A stretch of DNA of 64,000 bases from Clavibacter tessellarius (lineage in GTDB: Bacteria > Actinomycetota > Actinomycetes > Actinomycetales > Microbacteriaceae). The notes below the pieces were generated by a model. The model saw nothing but the letters and a program-made list of their open reading frames with translations, made no database searches and was not told the origin of the DNA. How positions within the stretch are numbered: position 1 is the stretch's first letter; each line of letters begins with the position of its first letter. The stretch is taken from positions 1 to 64,000 of the forward strand of contig NZ_LQXA01000023.1 of the NCBI RefSeq assembly GCF_001618005.1, given 5' to 3'. The translations under genes and the position numbers were made by a program. Positions 9,533 to 19,329 of the stretch are shown here, piece after piece.

Positions 9533-10048
9533 TCAGGCGTCGGCGCCGGGGCGCAGGTAGCGCCGCGCGTGGTAGACGAGCGGCTCGTCCTCGACGCCCG
9601 CGCCGCCGTCCTCGATGCGCACGACCACGACGATCGCGTCGTGGACGTGCACGCGCTCCACGATGCGGGCGACGAGCAGGGCGGTGCCGCCGTCGAGCAC
9701 CGGCAGGCCGTGCGGGCCGGAGGACCAGTGGTCGCCCGCGAAGCGCTCGGCAGCGGGGCCGCTGAGGCGCTCCGCGAGGGGCCGGTCGCGCGCGCCGAGC
9801 ACGTGGATCGCGACGTGATCGGCGGTCCCGATCGCGGCGGCGCTCGATGCCGTGCGGGCCAGGCTGAAGCTCGCGAGCGGCGGGTCGGCCGACACGGAGG
9901 CGAGCGACGTCGCCGTGAAGCCGACGGGGGAGCCCTGGGCATCGCGCGTCGTGACGACCGCGACGCCCGCGGCATGGCGCCGGAACGCGGCGCGGAAAGC
10001 GGCCTGGCCCGGGGCCTCGGAGAGCGTGGTGGCGGGGTGCGCGTCCAT
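9533..10048 (-). CDS. Flavin reductase family protein
   Basis: This is an FMN-binding split-barrel protein of the flavin reductase-like family, 171 residues. Such proteins supply reduced flavin to monooxygenases or act as small NAD(P)H:flavin oxidoreductases. Visible family features are FRRHAAGVAVVTTRDAQG near the N-terminus, GFTATSLASVSADPPL (FMN-binding loop), and GDHWSSGPHGLPVLDGGTALL. The ATG at 10048 is chosen because the family homology starts just after it; the frame stays open further upstream but shows no homology there. It is divergent from hisD and convergent with dnaE. No partner monooxygenase is adjacent, so the physiological partner is unknown. Confidence 0.85.
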   Translation of the reverse strand: MDAHPATTLSEAPGQAAFRAAFRRHAAGVAVVTTRDAQGSPVGFTATSLASVSADPPLASFSLARTASSAAAIGTADHVAIHVLGARDRPLAERLSGPAAERFAGDHWSSGPHGLPVLDGGTALLVARIVERVHVHDAIVVVVRIEDGGAGVEDEPLVYHARRYLRPGADA

Positions 10049-10106
10049 GCCTGGAGACGCTAGCCGCCCGAACCGCCCGGCGCCCGCTCGGTAGACTTCC
10101 GGAGTC

Positions 10107-11414
10107 ATGATGCGCATCCAGGACCTCCGCGGCACCACGCCCAGCACCGCCGACCTGCTCGACCTCCTCCCGCGTCCGGTCACCGACGTCGCCGTCGCGC
10201 TCGACGTGGCGCGCGAGCTCGTCGAGGACGTCCGCACCCGGGGGAGCGCCGCGCTCCTCGACCAGGCGGAGCGGCTCGACCGGGTCCGCCCCGACGCGCT
10301 GCGCGTGCCCGCCGAGGCGATCGCCGCGGCCGTCGACGGCCTCGACCCCGACGTCCGGGCCGCCCTCGAGGAGGCCATCCGCCGCGTGCGCCTCGGGTCC
10401 GCCGCGCAGGTCCCGCCGGAGACCACGACCACGGTCGTGCCCGGCGGGACGATCGTGCAGCGCTGGCAGCCGGTCCGCCGGGTCGGCCTCTATGCCCCGG
10501 GCGGCAAGGCCGCCTATCCGTCGAGCGTCGTGATGAACGTCGTCGCCGCGCAGGTCGCCGGCGTCGCGAGCATCGCGCTGGCCTCGCCCGCGCAGGCGGC
10601 GCACGGCGGATCCGTGCACCCCGCGATCCTCGGCGCCGCCGGGCTCCTCGGCGTCGACGAGGTCTACGCGATGGGCGGCGCCGGGGCCATCGGCGCCTTC
10701 GCGCACGGCGTCGCCGACATCGGCCTCGAGCCCGTCGACGTCGTCACCGGGCCCGGCAACATCTACGTCGCGGCCGCCAAGCGCGTCGTGCGCGGCGTCA
10801 CCGGCATCGACTCGGAGGCCGGCACCACCGAGATCCTCGTCATCGCCGACGCGCACGCGGACGCCCGGCTCGTCGCCGCCGACCTGGTGAGCCAGGCGGA
10901 GCACGACGAGATGGCCGCGTCCGTCCTCGTCACCGACTCGCCCGAGCTCGCCCGGGCGGTGGACGCGGAGGTCGAGGCGCTGGCCGCCACGACCGCGCAC
11001 TCCGCCCGCGTCGTCCAGGCGCTCGCCGGTCCGCAGTCGGCGATCCTCGTGGTCGACGACCTCGCGACCGCGGCGCGCTACAGCGACGCGTACGGCCCCG
11101 AGCACCTCTCCGTCCAGACCGCTGACCCGGATGCGCTGCTCCCGCACCTCCACAGCGCCGGGGCGATCTTCCTCGGCCCGCACTCGCCCGTGAGCCTCGG
11201 CGACTACCTCGCCGGCTCCAACCACGTGCTCCCCACCGGCGGCCAGGCGCGGTTCGGCTCGGGCCTCGGCGCCTACACGTTCCTGCGCCCGCAGCAGGTC
11301 GTGCGCTACGACGCGGATGCGCTGCGCGAGGCCGAGCCGATGATCGTCGCGCTGAGCCGCGCCGAGGACCTCCCGGCCCACGGCGACGCGGTGACAGCCC
11401 GCCTCCGGGGCTGA
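10107..11414 (+). CDS. hisD: Histidinol dehydrogenase
   Basis: HisD catalyses the last two NAD-dependent oxidations of histidine biosynthesis, histidinol to histidine. The 435-residue protein contains the signature region with GPEHLSVQ, the zinc/substrate-binding SQAEHDE motif, and [20 protein letters not shown] near the C-terminus. The NAD-binding segment [21 protein letters not shown] is present in the middle. Other his genes are not in the window. nrdR follows 17 bases downstream and may be co-transcribed. Confidence 0.96.
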   Translation: MMRIQDLRGTTPSTADLLDLLPRPVTDVAVALDVARELVEDVRTRGSAALLDQAERLDRVRPDALRVPAEAIAAAVDGLDPDVRAALEEAIRRVRLGSAAQVPPETTTTVVPGGTIVQRWQPVRRVGLYAPGGKAAYPSSVVMNVVAAQVAGVASIALASPAQAAHGGSVHPAILGAAGLLGVDEVYAMGGAGAIGAFAHGVADIGLEPVDVVTGPGNIYVAAAKRVVRGVTGIDSEAGTTEILVIADAHADARLVAADLVSQAEHDEMAASVLVTDSPELARAVDAEVEALAATTAHSARVVQALAGPQSAILVVDDLATAARYSDAYGPEHLSVQTADPDALLPHLHSAGAIFLGPHSPVSLGDYLAGSNHVLPTGGQARFGSGLGAYTFLRPQQVVRYDADALREAEPMIVALSRAEDLPAHGDAVTARLRG

Positions 11415-11431
11415 CGTATCCTGGGCACACG

Positions 11432-11905
11432 ATGTTCTGCCCCTTCTGCCGCCACCCCGACTCCCGCGTCGTCGACTCCCGCACGAGCGACGACGGGCTG
11501 TCGATCCGCCGGCGTCGGCAGTGCCCGGAGTGCGGCCGCCGCTTCAGCACCACGGAGACCGCGAGTCTCAGCGTGATCAAGCGCAACGGCGTGGTCGAGC
11601 CGTTCAGCCGGGAGAAGATCGTCACCGGCGTGCGGAAGGCCTGCCAGGGCCGGCCCGTCACCGACACCGACCTCGCGGTCCTCGCGCAGCGCGTGGAGGA
11701 GGCGATCCGGGCCACCGGCGCCTCGCAGATCGAGGCGAACGACATCGGCCTCAGCATCCTGCCGCCGCTCCGCGAGCTCGACGAGGTCGCGTACCTGCGC
11801 TTCGCCAGCGTCTACCAGGGCTTCGACTCGCTCGACGACTTCGAGGCCGCCATCGCCCAGCTGCGTGTCGCCCATTCGGCCGCGCCGGACGCCGACACGC
11901 CCTAG
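11432..11905 (+). CDS. nrdR: Transcriptional repressor NrdR
   Basis: NrdR represses ribonucleotide reductase genes in response to dATP/ATP. The 157-residue protein opens with a zinc ribbon ([17 protein letters not shown], then [11 protein letters not shown]). An ATP-cone domain follows, seen as [20 protein letters not shown] and ending with [18 protein letters not shown]. Length and motif spacing are standard. No NrdR box was looked for systematically, and no nrd genes are present in this window. Confidence 0.96.
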   Translation: MFCPFCRHPDSRVVDSRTSDDGLSIRRRRQCPECGRRFSTTETASLSVIKRNGVVEPFSREKIVTGVRKACQGRPVTDTDLAVLAQRVEEAIRATGASQIEANDIGLSILPPLRELDEVAYLRFASVYQGFDSLDDFEAAIAQLRVAHSAAPDADTP

Positions 11906-11939
11906 CCGCCGGCTGCGGGCGCCCGCCGGCTGCGGGCGC
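11906..11939. repeat. Two tandem 17-base GC-rich units
   Basis: Two exact adjacent copies of a 17-base unit (CCGCCGGCTGCGGGCGC) occupy 11906-11922 and 11923-11939, between the nrdR stop and pyrD. The repeat is partly self-complementary (GCGGGCGCCCGC across the junction), so it may act as a transcription attenuator. Confidence 0.6.
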
Positions 11940-11978
11940 CCGCGGGGGACGGGGCCCGCACCCGCTAGCCTGGTGCCG

Positions 11979-13013
11979 ATGTATCCCCTCCTCTTCCGCA
12001 CGGTCCTGTCGCGCATGGACCCGGAGGACGCGCACCACCTCGCGTCCACGGCCATCGCCCTCCTCCCGCCGTCCGGCTTCGGCTGGATCGCCCGGCGGCT
12101 GACCGCACCGGATCCGTCACTCGCGGTGGACGCCCTCGGGCTCCGCTTCCCCTCGCCGTTCGGGGTCGCCGCGGGCTTCGACAAGGACGCGCAGGCCGTG
12201 CTCGGCCTGGGCCAGCTCGGCTTCGGCCACGTCGAGGTCGGCACGGTCACCGCCCTGGCGCAGCCGGGCAACCCGCGGCCGCGCCTGTTCCGCCTCATCG
12301 AGGACCGCGCCGTGATCAACCGGATGGGGTTCAACAACGGGGGAGCGGCCGCCCTCGCCGACCGCCTCCGCCGCCTCCGCGCGCGGCGCGACCGGCCCGT
12401 CATCGGCGTCAACATCGGCAAGACGCGCGCCGTCGCGGTCGAGGACGCCGTGGCGGACTACGTGCGTTCGACGCGCCTGGTCGCCCCCGTCGCCGACTAC
12501 CTCGCCGTCAACGTCAGCTCGCCGAACACCCCCGGCCTCCGCGGGCTCCAGGAGATCGAGCTCCTCCGGCCGCTGCTCACGAGCATCCGCGACGCCGCCG
12601 ACGGCGTGCCGGTCCTCGTGAAGATCGCCCCGGACCTGCAGGACGCCGAGGTGGAGCGCATCGCCGGGCTCGCCACGGAGCTGGGGCTGGCCGGCGTCAT
12701 CGCCACGAACACCACGCTCTCCCGTGCGGGCCTCCGCACGGATGCCGACGTCGTCGCGGCGGCCGGGGCCGGCGGCCTGTCCGGCGCGCCGCTGGCCTCG
12801 CGCGCGCTCGAGGTGCTGGGGATCCTGCGCCGGGTGCTGCCGGACGATGCGTGCATCATCTCGGTCGGCGGGGTCGACACGGCCGAGGACGTGCAGGCGC
12901 GCATCGACGCGGGTGCCACCCTCGTGCAGGGCTACACGGCGTTCCTCTACCGCGGGCCGCTCTGGGCCCGATCGGTCAACGCCGGGCTCGCGCGGATCCG
13001 CCGCGGCCGCTGA
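11979..13013 (+). CDS. pyrD: Dihydroorotate dehydrogenase (quinone), class 2
   Basis: It oxidises dihydroorotate to orotate in pyrimidine synthesis and passes electrons to the quinone pool. The 344-residue protein has the class-2 N-terminal membrane-associating helix ([22 protein letters not shown]). FMN-binding [13 protein letters not shown] follows, then [10 protein letters not shown], and the class-2 catalytic serine region [20 protein letters not shown] and the C-terminal phosphate-binding [30 protein letters not shown] region are present. The ATG at 11979 is selected because MYPLL is the typical class-2 start. A tandem repeat separates it from nrdR. Confidence 0.95.
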   Translation: MYPLLFRTVLSRMDPEDAHHLASTAIALLPPSGFGWIARRLTAPDPSLAVDALGLRFPSPFGVAAGFDKDAQAVLGLGQLGFGHVEVGTVTALAQPGNPRPRLFRLIEDRAVINRMGFNNGGAAALADRLRRLRARRDRPVIGVNIGKTRAVAVEDAVADYVRSTRLVAPVADYLAVNVSSPNTPGLRGLQEIELLRPLLTSIRDAADGVPVLVKIAPDLQDAEVERIAGLATELGLAGVIATNTTLSRAGLRTDADVVAAAGAGGLSGAPLASRALEVLGILRRVLPDDACIISVGGVDTAEDVQARIDAGATLVQGYTAFLYRGPLWARSVNAGLARIRRGR

Positions 13014-13058
13014 CGGCCGCCTCCCGCGGAGCTGCCGCTGGCGGCCGCCTCCCGCGGA
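13014..13058. repeat. 17-base direct repeat between convergent genes
   Basis: CGGCCGCCTCCCGCGGA occurs at 13014-13030 and again at 13042-13058 (28-base period), filling most of the gap between the convergent pyrD and DUF3043 genes. Function is unknown; it may contribute to bidirectional termination. Confidence 0.55.
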
Positions 13059-13064
13059 CGGCGA

Positions 13065-13661
13065 TCAGCCGAACGTGATCTTCTCGCGACGCTTGACCTG
13101 CGGCTTCGGCAGGCGCATCGGGCGCATCTGGATGGTGCGCATGCCGGTGTACCAGCGGATGCCGCGCTCGACGCGGTCCGCGCCGACCCTCGTGGTGATC
13201 GCGGCTCGCACGCGGCGGCCGGTGAGGTACGCGTCGACGATGGCCGCCAGCACGAACGCGTAGATCGACAGCAGGGGGATCGTGGCCATGTTGGTCGGCA
13301 GCACGAAGGTCAGCACGACGACGACGCCCATCACGGGCAGCAGCAGCTCGCCGACGCTCCAGCGGGCGTCGACGACGTCGCGGGCGTAGCGCTTCTGCGG
13401 TCCCTTGTCGCGGACGGGCAGGTACCGCTCGTCTCCCGCCGCCATGCCGGCGTTGGCCCGGGCGCGCGCCTCGCGCGCCTTCTCCTTGCTCTGCTGAGCG
13501 GCGAGCTTGCGGTCCTGGGGGACGAGCGGACGCAGGTTCGCGGCCTCGCGCTCCCGGCGGGTGGGGGTGGGGCCCTTCTTCCCGTCGGCCGTCCGGCCCT
13601 CGGCGCCCGCCGGAGCGGTCGTCTCGGAGGGGGTCTCTGCGGGTGTCTGCTGCTTCGCCAC
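13065..13661 (-). CDS. DUF3043 family membrane protein
   Basis: This actinobacterial DUF3043 protein of unknown function has 198 residues. The N-terminal half is hydrophilic and rich in Thr/Ala/Glu, then Arg/Lys (KGPTPTRREREAANLRPLVP), matching the family start. Two membrane helices follow (about LLLPVMGVVVVLTFVLPTNM, then LLSIYAFVLAAIVDAYL). The tail is basic and ends in KRREKITFG. The GTG at 13661 is preferred because AAGGA lies 8 bases upstream. An ATG at about 13700 would overlap the divergent peptidase start. It is divergent from the M20 peptidase with a 40-base shared promoter region. Confidence 0.75.
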   Translation of the reverse strand: MAKQQTPAETPSETTAPAGAEGRTADGKKGPTPTRREREAANLRPLVPQDRKLAAQQSKEKAREARARANAGMAAGDERYLPVRDKGPQKRYARDVVDARWSVGELLLPVMGVVVVLTFVLPTNMATIPLLSIYAFVLAAIVDAYLTGRRVRAAITTRVGADRVERGIRWYTGMRTIQMRPMRLPKPQVKRREKITFG

Positions 13662-13701
13662 GTCTCTCGTCCTTGCCTGGAGTGAATCTAAGATTACCTG
13701 C

Positions 13702-15123
13702 ATGACGCCTCCCGACACCTCCGCAGACGCCGTGACCGCCCCGGACCAGGAGGCCGTCGACCGGCTCGCTGCGGCCGTCGCGGGCGGGTTCCCCGCCACG
13801 GTGGCCGACCTCTCCGCTCTCGTGCGCATCCCCTCGGTGTCCTGGCCGGCCTTCGACCCCACCCACGTGGCCGCCAGCGCGGACGCCGTCGCGGGACTGC
13901 TCGCCGGGCTCGGCGTCTTCGACGACGTCTCCGTCCACCGTGCCGCGACCCCGTCCGGCGACGACGGGCAGCCGGCCGTCCTCGCGACCCGGGCGCCGCG
14001 GAACGGGAAGCCCACGGTCCTCCTCTACGCGCACCACGACGTGCAGCCGCCCGGGGCGGACGAGCACTGGGATACTCCGCCGTTCGAGCCGACCCTGCGC
14101 GGCGACCGCCTGCACGGGCGCGGCGCCTCGGACGACAAGGCGGGCATCATGACGCACGTCGCGGCGATCCGCGCCCTCGTCGAGGCGGAGGGCGACGACC
14201 TCGATCTCGGCCTCGCGGTCTTCATCGAGGGGGAGGAGGAGGCCGGGTCCCGCTCCTTCTCCGACTTCCTCGCGAAGCACCACGACGCGCTGGCCGCCGA
14301 CGTCATCGTCGTCGCGGACAGCGACAACTGGGACGTCGACACCCCCTCCATCACCATCGCGCTCCGCGGCAACGTCACGTTCCGCCTCACCGTCCGCACG
14401 CTCGACCACGCGTCGCACTCCGGTATGTTCGGCGGTGCCGTCCCCGACGCGATGATGGCCGCGGTCCGCCTCCTCGACTCGCTCTGGGACGCCGACGGCT
14501 CCGTCGCCGTCGCCGGCCTCTCCTCCGCGGACATGGACACCCCCGAGTACGACGACGCCCGCCTCGCCGAGGAGGCCGCGCTGCTCGAGGGCGTGTCCCC
14601 GGTGGGCACGGGGCCGATCCTGACCCGCCTCTGGGCGCAGCCCGCCATCACGGTGACGGGCATCGACGCCCCGTCGGTCGCGAACGCGAGCAACACGCTG
14701 CTGCCGGAGGTGTCGGTCCGGATCAGCGCGCGCATCGCGCCCGGCCAGACCGCGGCCGACGCGCACCGCGCCCTCGAGGCGCACATGCAGGCCCACCGTC
14801 CCTTCGGCGCGCACGTCGAGATCAGCGACGTCGACCAGGGCGATCCCTTCCTCGTCGACACGACCGGATGGGCCATGGCCGAGGCGACCGCCGCGATGAC
14901 CGCCGGCTGGGGCCGCGCACCCGTGCAGGCCGGCATCGGCGGCTCGATCCCGTTCATCGCCGACCTCGTCGAGGCGTTCCCGTCCGCGCAGATCCTCGTC
15001 ACCGGCGTCGAGGACCCCGACACCCGCGCGCACAGCCCGAACGAGTCGCAGCACCTGGGCGTCCTGCGGCGCGCGATCCTCAGCGAGGCGGTGCTCCTCA
15101 GCCGCATCGCCCGGCGCGGCTGA
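13702..15123 (+). CDS. M20 family dipeptidase (metallopeptidase)
   Basis: This 473-residue zinc-dependent dipeptidase or carboxypeptidase belongs to the M20 family. Metal ligands and neighbours are visible: the YAHHDVQPPG motif, GRGASDDKAG, and EGEEEAGS with the catalytic Glu pair. NVTFRLTVRTLDHASHSGMFGG marks the dimerisation domain. The C-terminal HSPNESQHLG histidine completes the site. The protein starts at the ATG at 13702; the frame is open further upstream but would run antisense through the divergent gene. It is probably cytoplasmic, since no signal peptide is seen. Substrate is unknown. Confidence 0.9.
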   Translation: MTPPDTSADAVTAPDQEAVDRLAAAVAGGFPATVADLSALVRIPSVSWPAFDPTHVAASADAVAGLLAGLGVFDDVSVHRAATPSGDDGQPAVLATRAPRNGKPTVLLYAHHDVQPPGADEHWDTPPFEPTLRGDRLHGRGASDDKAGIMTHVAAIRALVEAEGDDLDLGLAVFIEGEEEAGSRSFSDFLAKHHDALAADVIVVADSDNWDVDTPSITIALRGNVTFRLTVRTLDHASHSGMFGGAVPDAMMAAVRLLDSLWDADGSVAVAGLSSADMDTPEYDDARLAEEAALLEGVSPVGTGPILTRLWAQPAITVTGIDAPSVANASNTLLPEVSVRISARIAPGQTAADAHRALEAHMQAHRPFGAHVEISDVDQGDPFLVDTTGWAMAEATAAMTAGWGRAPVQAGIGGSIPFIADLVEAFPSAQILVTGVEDPDTRAHSPNESQHLGVLRRAILSEAVLLSRIARRG

Positions 15124-15257
15124 GCCGCCGGCCGACCGCGGGGATCCGTCGAGGATCCCCGCCGGACGGCGGGAACACCCGGGTGACTCCCGCGGTTGCA
15201 CGACGTAGACTCCACCGGAGTCGCCCGACCGCAGATCCCATGACCCGAGGAGTGCTC

Positions 15258-15620
15258 ATGACCGACACCACGCTGACCGAGGCCGCCCAGGCTGCCCACC
15301 GCGTCGGACTCACGGACACCGCCGCGAGCAAGGTCAAGAGCCTGCTCCAGCAGGAGGGCCGCCAGGACCTGCGCCTCCGCGTCGCCGTCCAGCCCGGCGG
15401 CTGCTCCGGCCTCATCTACCAGCTCTACTTCGACGAGCGCGAGCTCGACGGCGACGCCACGGTCGACTTCGACGGCGTCGAGGTCATCGTCGACAAGATG
15501 AGCGTCCCCTACCTCGACGGCGCGACGATCGACTTCGAGGACACCATCCAGAAGCAGGGCTTCACCATCGACAACCCCAACGCCGGCGGCTCGTGCGCCT
15601 GCGGCGACTCGTTCCACTGA
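15258..15620 (+). CDS. erpA: Iron-sulfur cluster insertion protein ErpA-type
   Basis: This is a HesB/IscA-type A-type carrier that delivers Fe-S clusters to apo-proteins. The 120-residue protein carries the three conserved cysteines: VQPGGCSGL in the middle and the C-terminal CACG pair (GGSCACGDSFH). The SVPYLDGATIDFED segment is typical. GAGGAG lies shortly upstream of the ATG at 15258, so that start is preferred over upstream in-frame codons. It immediately precedes the cytochrome oxidase genes, whose biogenesis needs metal cofactors, but a terminator separates them. Confidence 0.93.
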   Translation: MTDTTLTEAAQAAHRVGLTDTAASKVKSLLQQEGRQDLRLRVAVQPGGCSGLIYQLYFDERELDGDATVDFDGVEVIVDKMSVPYLDGATIDFEDTIQKQGFTIDNPNAGGSCACGDSFH

Positions 15621-15643
15621 CACATGCAGCGGTAAGCGATCCG

Positions 15644-15694
15644 GCCCGGTAAACCGGGCTTCGAGCAGGGAGTCGTCCTTCGGGCGGCTCCCTG
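15644..15694. terminator. Double hairpin between erpA and ctaC
   Basis: A 6-bp stem with loop TAAA (15644-15659) is followed by a longer hairpin. The second pairs CAGGGAG (15666-15672) with CTCCCTG (15688-15694) and has further inner pairs around a TTCG loop. Together they probably terminate erpA transcription. Confidence 0.6.
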
Positions 15695-15742
15695 TCGCGT
15701 AGGGTGGAACCCGTCACATCCGGTTCTTCGAAGGGTCTGCAC

Positions 15743-16654
15743 GTGCGCTTCACTCGCCGTCAACGTTGGCTGACGATCCCCGTCGCCATAGGCATCTCGG
15801 TACTCCTCGCGGGGTGCACGCAGCAGCAGCTCCAGGGCTTCCTCCCCACCGAGCCGGGCACCACGAACCACGTCGACTCGGTCATCGGCCTCTGGGTCAC
15901 GGCCTGGATCGTCCTCCTCGCGGTGGGCGTGCTCACCTGGGGCCTCACCATCTGGGCAGCGGTCGTCTACCGCCGCCGCAAGGGCCAGACCGGCTTGCCG
16001 GTGCAGATGCGCTACAACATGCCGATCGAGATCTTCTACACGATCGTGCCCCTCATCCTCGTGCTCGGCTTCTTCGCCTTCACCGCCAAGGACCAGGCCG
16101 CCATCGAGGCTCGCTTCGACAAGCCCGAGGTCAAGGTCCAGGTCTTCGGCAAGCAGTGGGCGTGGGACTTCAACTACCTCGGCGGCCAGACCGAGGCCGG
16201 CCAGACCCTCGAGGGCGGCGCCTACGAGCAGGGCGTCCAGGCCGTCGAGGCCGAGAACGGCCCGCAGGGCGCCGTCGACAAGGCCAAGCTCCCCACGCTC
16301 TACCTGCCGGTCAACACCAAGGTCGAGCTGGAGCTCAACACGCGCGACACGCTGCACTCCTTCTGGGTGGTGGACTTCCTCTACAAGAAGGACCTCATCT
16401 CCGGCAAGACGAACTACATGTCGTTCATCCCGCAGAGGATCGGCACCTACAACGGCGACTGCGCCGAGCTCTGCGGCGAGTACCACTCCCTCATGCTGTT
16501 CCAGGTGAAGGTCGTGTCCATCGAGGACTACAACGCCTACATCGAGAAGCAGAAGGCGGCCGGGTTCGCAGGAGACCTCGGCAAGGACTACGACCGCCTG
16601 CAGAACCTCCCCGGCACCGAGGTGCCGGCCACCACCGAGTCGTCCGAAGAGTAG
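15743..16654 (+). CDS. ctaC: Cytochrome c oxidase subunit II (aa3), lipoprotein
   Basis: CtaC receives electrons from the cytochrome bcc complex through its CuA centre. The 303-residue protein begins with a basic region and a signal ending in a lipobox (SVLLAGC), so it is probably lipid-modified. Two further membrane helices follow (about VTAWIVLLAVGVLTWGLTIW and FYTIVPLILVLGFFAF). The cupredoxin domain carries the CuA ligands in CAELCGEYHSLM and the DTLHSFWVVDF histidine. The GTG at 15743 lies 8 bases after GAAGGG and gives a normal signal peptide. ctaD and ctaF follow closely. Confidence 0.95.
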   Translation: MRFTRRQRWLTIPVAIGISVLLAGCTQQQLQGFLPTEPGTTNHVDSVIGLWVTAWIVLLAVGVLTWGLTIWAAVVYRRRKGQTGLPVQMRYNMPIEIFYTIVPLILVLGFFAFTAKDQAAIEARFDKPEVKVQVFGKQWAWDFNYLGGQTEAGQTLEGGAYEQGVQAVEAENGPQGAVDKAKLPTLYLPVNTKVELELNTRDTLHSFWVVDFLYKKDLISGKTNYMSFIPQRIGTYNGDCAELCGEYHSLMLFQVKVVSIEDYNAYIEKQKAAGFAGDLGKDYDRLQNLPGTEVPATTESSEE

Positions 16655-16666
16655 GGCAGCAGAAAC

Positions 16667-18412
16667 GTGACATCGACCCTCAACCGTCCCACCGCGATCC
16701 CCGCGGGTCAGGCGAAGGTCCTCGACGGCAACGGCAAGGCCGAACGCCGGGGCAACGTCGTGGTCAACTGGATCACCTCCACCGACCACAAGACGATCGG
16801 GTACCTGTACCTGATCACCTCGTTCCTCTACTTCTGCCTCGGCGGGGTCATGGCGCTCGTCATCCGCGCCCAGCTGTTCGAGCCGGGTCTGCACGTGGTG
16901 GAGACGAAGGAGCAGTACAACCAGCTCTTCACCATGCACGGCACGATCATGCTGCTCATGTTCGCGACGCCGCTCTTCGCCGGCTTCGCCAACGTGCTCA
17001 TGCCGCTGCAGATCGGCGCCCCGGACGTCGCGTTCCCGCGCCTCAACGCGTTCGCGTACTGGCTGTTCAACTTCGGCTCGCTCATCGCGGTCGCCGGCTT
17101 CCTCACCCCGGCCGGTGCCGCCTCGTTCGGATGGTTCGCGTACGCGCCGCTGTCGAGCACGACCTTCTCACCGGGGTTGGGAGGCAATCTGTGGGTGATG
17201 GGGCTCGCGCTCAGCGGCTTCGGCACCATCCTCGGGGCGGTCAACTTCGTGACGACCATCATCACCATGCGCGCCCCCGGCATGACCATGTTCCGGATGC
17301 CCATCTTCACGTGGAACATCCTGGTGACGTCGATCCTCGTGCTGATGGCGTTCCCGGTGCTCGCCGCCGCGCTGTTCGGCCTCGGCGCCGACCGGATCTT
17401 CGACGCGCACATCTACGACCCCGCCAACGGCGGCGCCATCCTGTGGCAGCACCTGTTCTGGTTCTTCGGCCACCCCGAGGTGTACATCATCGCGCTGCCG
17501 TTCTTCGGCATCGTGTCCGAGGTATTCCCGGTCTTCAGCCGCAAGCCGATCTTCGGGTACAAGACGCTCGTGTACGCCACCATCTCCATCGCGGCCCTCT
17601 CGGTCACGGTGTGGGCGCACCACATGTACGTCACCGGATCCGTACTGCTGCCGTTCTTCTCGCTCATGACCATGCTCATCGCGGTGCCCACCGGCGTGAA
17701 GATCTTCAACTGGATCGGCACGATGTGGCGCGGCTCGGTCACGTTCGAGACGCCCATGCTGTGGGCCATCGGCTTCCTCATCACGTTCACGTTCGGCGGT
17801 CTCACCGGCGTGATCCTGGCGTCGCCGCCGCTCGACTTCCACGTCTCGGACACGTACTTCGTCGTCGCGCACTTCCACTACGTGGTCTTCGGCACCGTCG
17901 TGTTCGCCATGTTCTCCGGCTTCTACTTCTGGTGGCCCAAGTGGACGGGCACGATGCTCAACGAGCGTCTCGGCAAGGTCCACTTCTGGCTGCTGTTCAT
18001 CGGCTTCCACACCACGTTCCTCATCCAGCACTGGTTGGGCGTCATGGGAATGCCGCGTCGGTACGCGACCTACCAGCCCGAGGACGACTTCACCTGGATG
18101 AACCAGCTGTCGACCATCGGCGCAGGCATCCTCGCGCTGTCGATGATCCCGTTCTTCCTGAACGTGTGGATCACGGCCCGCACCGCGCCGCGCGTGACGG
18201 TCAACGACCCGTGGGGCTACGGCCGCTCGCTCGAGTGGGCCACGTCCTGCCCGCCGCCGCGGCACAACTTCACGTCCATCCCGCGCATCCGCTCCGAGGC
18301 CCCGGCCTTCGACCTGAACCACCCGGAAGCCGGCATCCCCGTCGGCATCGGGCCGGCCAAGGACGCTCCGGATGCCGCGACCTACGACATCTCCAGCGAC
18401 AAGGTGAAGTGA
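16667..18412 (+). CDS. ctaD: Cytochrome c oxidase subunit I (aa3)
   Basis: This is the catalytic haem a/a3-CuB subunit of the terminal oxidase. The 581-residue protein has about twelve membrane helices. Recognisable ligand motifs are [12 protein letters not shown] (haem a), [10 protein letters not shown] with the cross-linked His-Tyr pair, WAHHMYVTG with the CuB histidines, and HFHYVVFG (haem a3 and a). The GTG start at 16667 follows shortly after the ctaC stop. ctaF starts one base after its stop codon, indicating a ctaC-ctaD-ctaF operon. Subunit III lies about 6 kb away with the bcc genes. Confidence 0.98.
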   Translation: MTSTLNRPTAIPAGQAKVLDGNGKAERRGNVVVNWITSTDHKTIGYLYLITSFLYFCLGGVMALVIRAQLFEPGLHVVETKEQYNQLFTMHGTIMLLMFATPLFAGFANVLMPLQIGAPDVAFPRLNAFAYWLFNFGSLIAVAGFLTPAGAASFGWFAYAPLSSTTFSPGLGGNLWVMGLALSGFGTILGAVNFVTTIITMRAPGMTMFRMPIFTWNILVTSILVLMAFPVLAAALFGLGADRIFDAHIYDPANGGAILWQHLFWFFGHPEVYIIALPFFGIVSEVFPVFSRKPIFGYKTLVYATISIAALSVTVWAHHMYVTGSVLLPFFSLMTMLIAVPTGVKIFNWIGTMWRGSVTFETPMLWAIGFLITFTFGGLTGVILASPPLDFHVSDTYFVVAHFHYVVFGTVVFAMFSGFYFWWPKWTGTMLNERLGKVHFWLLFIGFHTTFLIQHWLGVMGMPRRYATYQPEDDFTWMNQLSTIGAGILALSMIPFFLNVWITARTAPRVTVNDPWGYGRSLEWATSCPPPRHNFTSIPRIRSEAPAFDLNHPEAGIPVGIGPAKDAPDAATYDISSDKVK

Positions 18413-18413
18413 C

Positions 18414-18830
18414 GTGCGCGCCAATAGGAACCTCTTCTACATCCTCGCGGTCTTCTTCGTCCTCGCGGCGGCCGCGTACACCATCTGGCACCTCATCGAC
18501 CAGAACACGGTCGAGTGGGTCGGCACGCTGGCCATCGCGCTCTCGGGCGTCCTGGCCGCGTTCATCGGCTTCTTCGTGGCTCGGCTCTACGCCGCGCAGA
18601 ACGGGGAGCTCCCGGAGGACCGCAGCGACGCCAACGTCGATGACGGCGATCCGGAGCTCGGCTTCTTCAGCCCGTGGAGCTGGTGGCCGGTGATCCTCGC
18701 GGCCGGTGCGGCGTCCGTGTTCCTCGGCCTCGCCGTCGGCATCTGGATCGCGATCATCGGCGGTGGGCTCGCGATCATCGCGCTCGTGGGCTGGACCTAC
18801 GAGTACTACCGCGGCTACTTCGCCCGCTGA
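18414..18830 (+). CDS. ctaF: Cytochrome c oxidase subunit IV (actinobacterial CtaF)
   Basis: This is the small actinobacterial subunit IV of the aa3 oxidase in the bcc-aa3 supercomplex. The 138-residue protein has four predicted membrane helices: about residues 5-25, 35-57, 88-105 and 108-125. The hydrophilic middle loop (YAAQNGELPEDRSDANVDDG) and the ending WTYEYYRGYFAR are typical. The GTG start is one base after the ctaD stop, so translation is probably coupled. Confidence 0.92.
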   Translation: MRANRNLFYILAVFFVLAAAAYTIWHLIDQNTVEWVGTLAIALSGVLAAFIGFFVARLYAAQNGELPEDRSDANVDDGDPELGFFSPWSWWPVILAAGAASVFLGLAVGIWIAIIGGGLAIIALVGWTYEYYRGYFAR

Positions 18831-18834
18831 TCCG

Positions 18835-19272
18835 ATGGTCGACATCCGGCACGCCCTGGCCTCCGACGGAGACGCCGTCTTCGCCCTGTGCCAGCAGCTC
18901 GACATGATCAACGCCCCGGCGACCAGGGACGACTTCGACGTCACGTTCTTCCACATCCTCCGGGCGAACAAGGACGTCGGTCGCGACGTGCTCCTGGTCG
19001 CCGAGGATGCCGGCCGCGTCGTCGGATACGCGTACCTCGTCGTCAGCCGTCTGCTCTACGCCGGTGGCCTCAGCGCGCACCTCGAGGAGCTCGTCGTCGA
19101 CGGGGAGGCGCGGAGCTCCGGCACGGGTTCGGCCCTGGTCCGAGCGGTCGAGCGCCTCTGCGGCGATCGTGGCGTCGGGCAGATCACGATGAGCACGCGA
19201 CGCGCCGGCGAGTTCTACAAGCGGCTCGGCTACGAGCGGACGGCGGAGTTCTACAAGAAGCTGCTTCGCTGA
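18835..19272 (+). CDS. GNAT family N-acetyltransferase
   Basis: This is a single-domain GCN5-related acetyltransferase of 145 residues; the substrate is unknown. The acetyl-CoA binding region is visible as LEELVVDGEARSSGTGSALV, a variant of the R/Q-x-x-G-x-G/A loop (here RSSGTG). The C-terminal YKRLGYERTAEFYKKLL is typical of GNAT ends. The ATG at 18835 is four bases after the ctaF stop, so it may be read with the oxidase operon, but no functional link is evident. A strong hairpin follows. Confidence 0.85.
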   Translation: MVDIRHALASDGDAVFALCQQLDMINAPATRDDFDVTFFHILRANKDVGRDVLLVAEDAGRVVGYAYLVVSRLLYAGGLSAHLEELVVDGEARSSGTGSALVRAVERLCGDRGVGQITMSTRRAGEFYKRLGYERTAEFYKKLLR

Positions 19273-19294
19273 GCTGGTGAGGCGCTGACGCTGA

Positions 19295-19329
19295 AGACGC
19301 CCGGGCCGCGACTGCGGTCCCGGGCGTCT
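19295..19329. terminator. Strong hairpin downstream of the GNAT gene
   Basis: A perfect 11-bp stem (AGACGCCCGGG at 19295-19305 with its complement at 19319-19329) continues inward as CCGC/GCGG around loop GACT, with a single bulged T at 19318. It lies 22 bases after the acetyltransferase stop. No T-tract is present. Confidence 0.75.

Noticed and set aside
5800-9975. Very long minus-strand open frame antisense to dnaE (over 1300 codons)
   Set aside because: The translation is Arg/His/Val/Leu-rich low-complexity sequence with no domain, and dnaE fully explains the region. Long antisense frames are common at this GC content.
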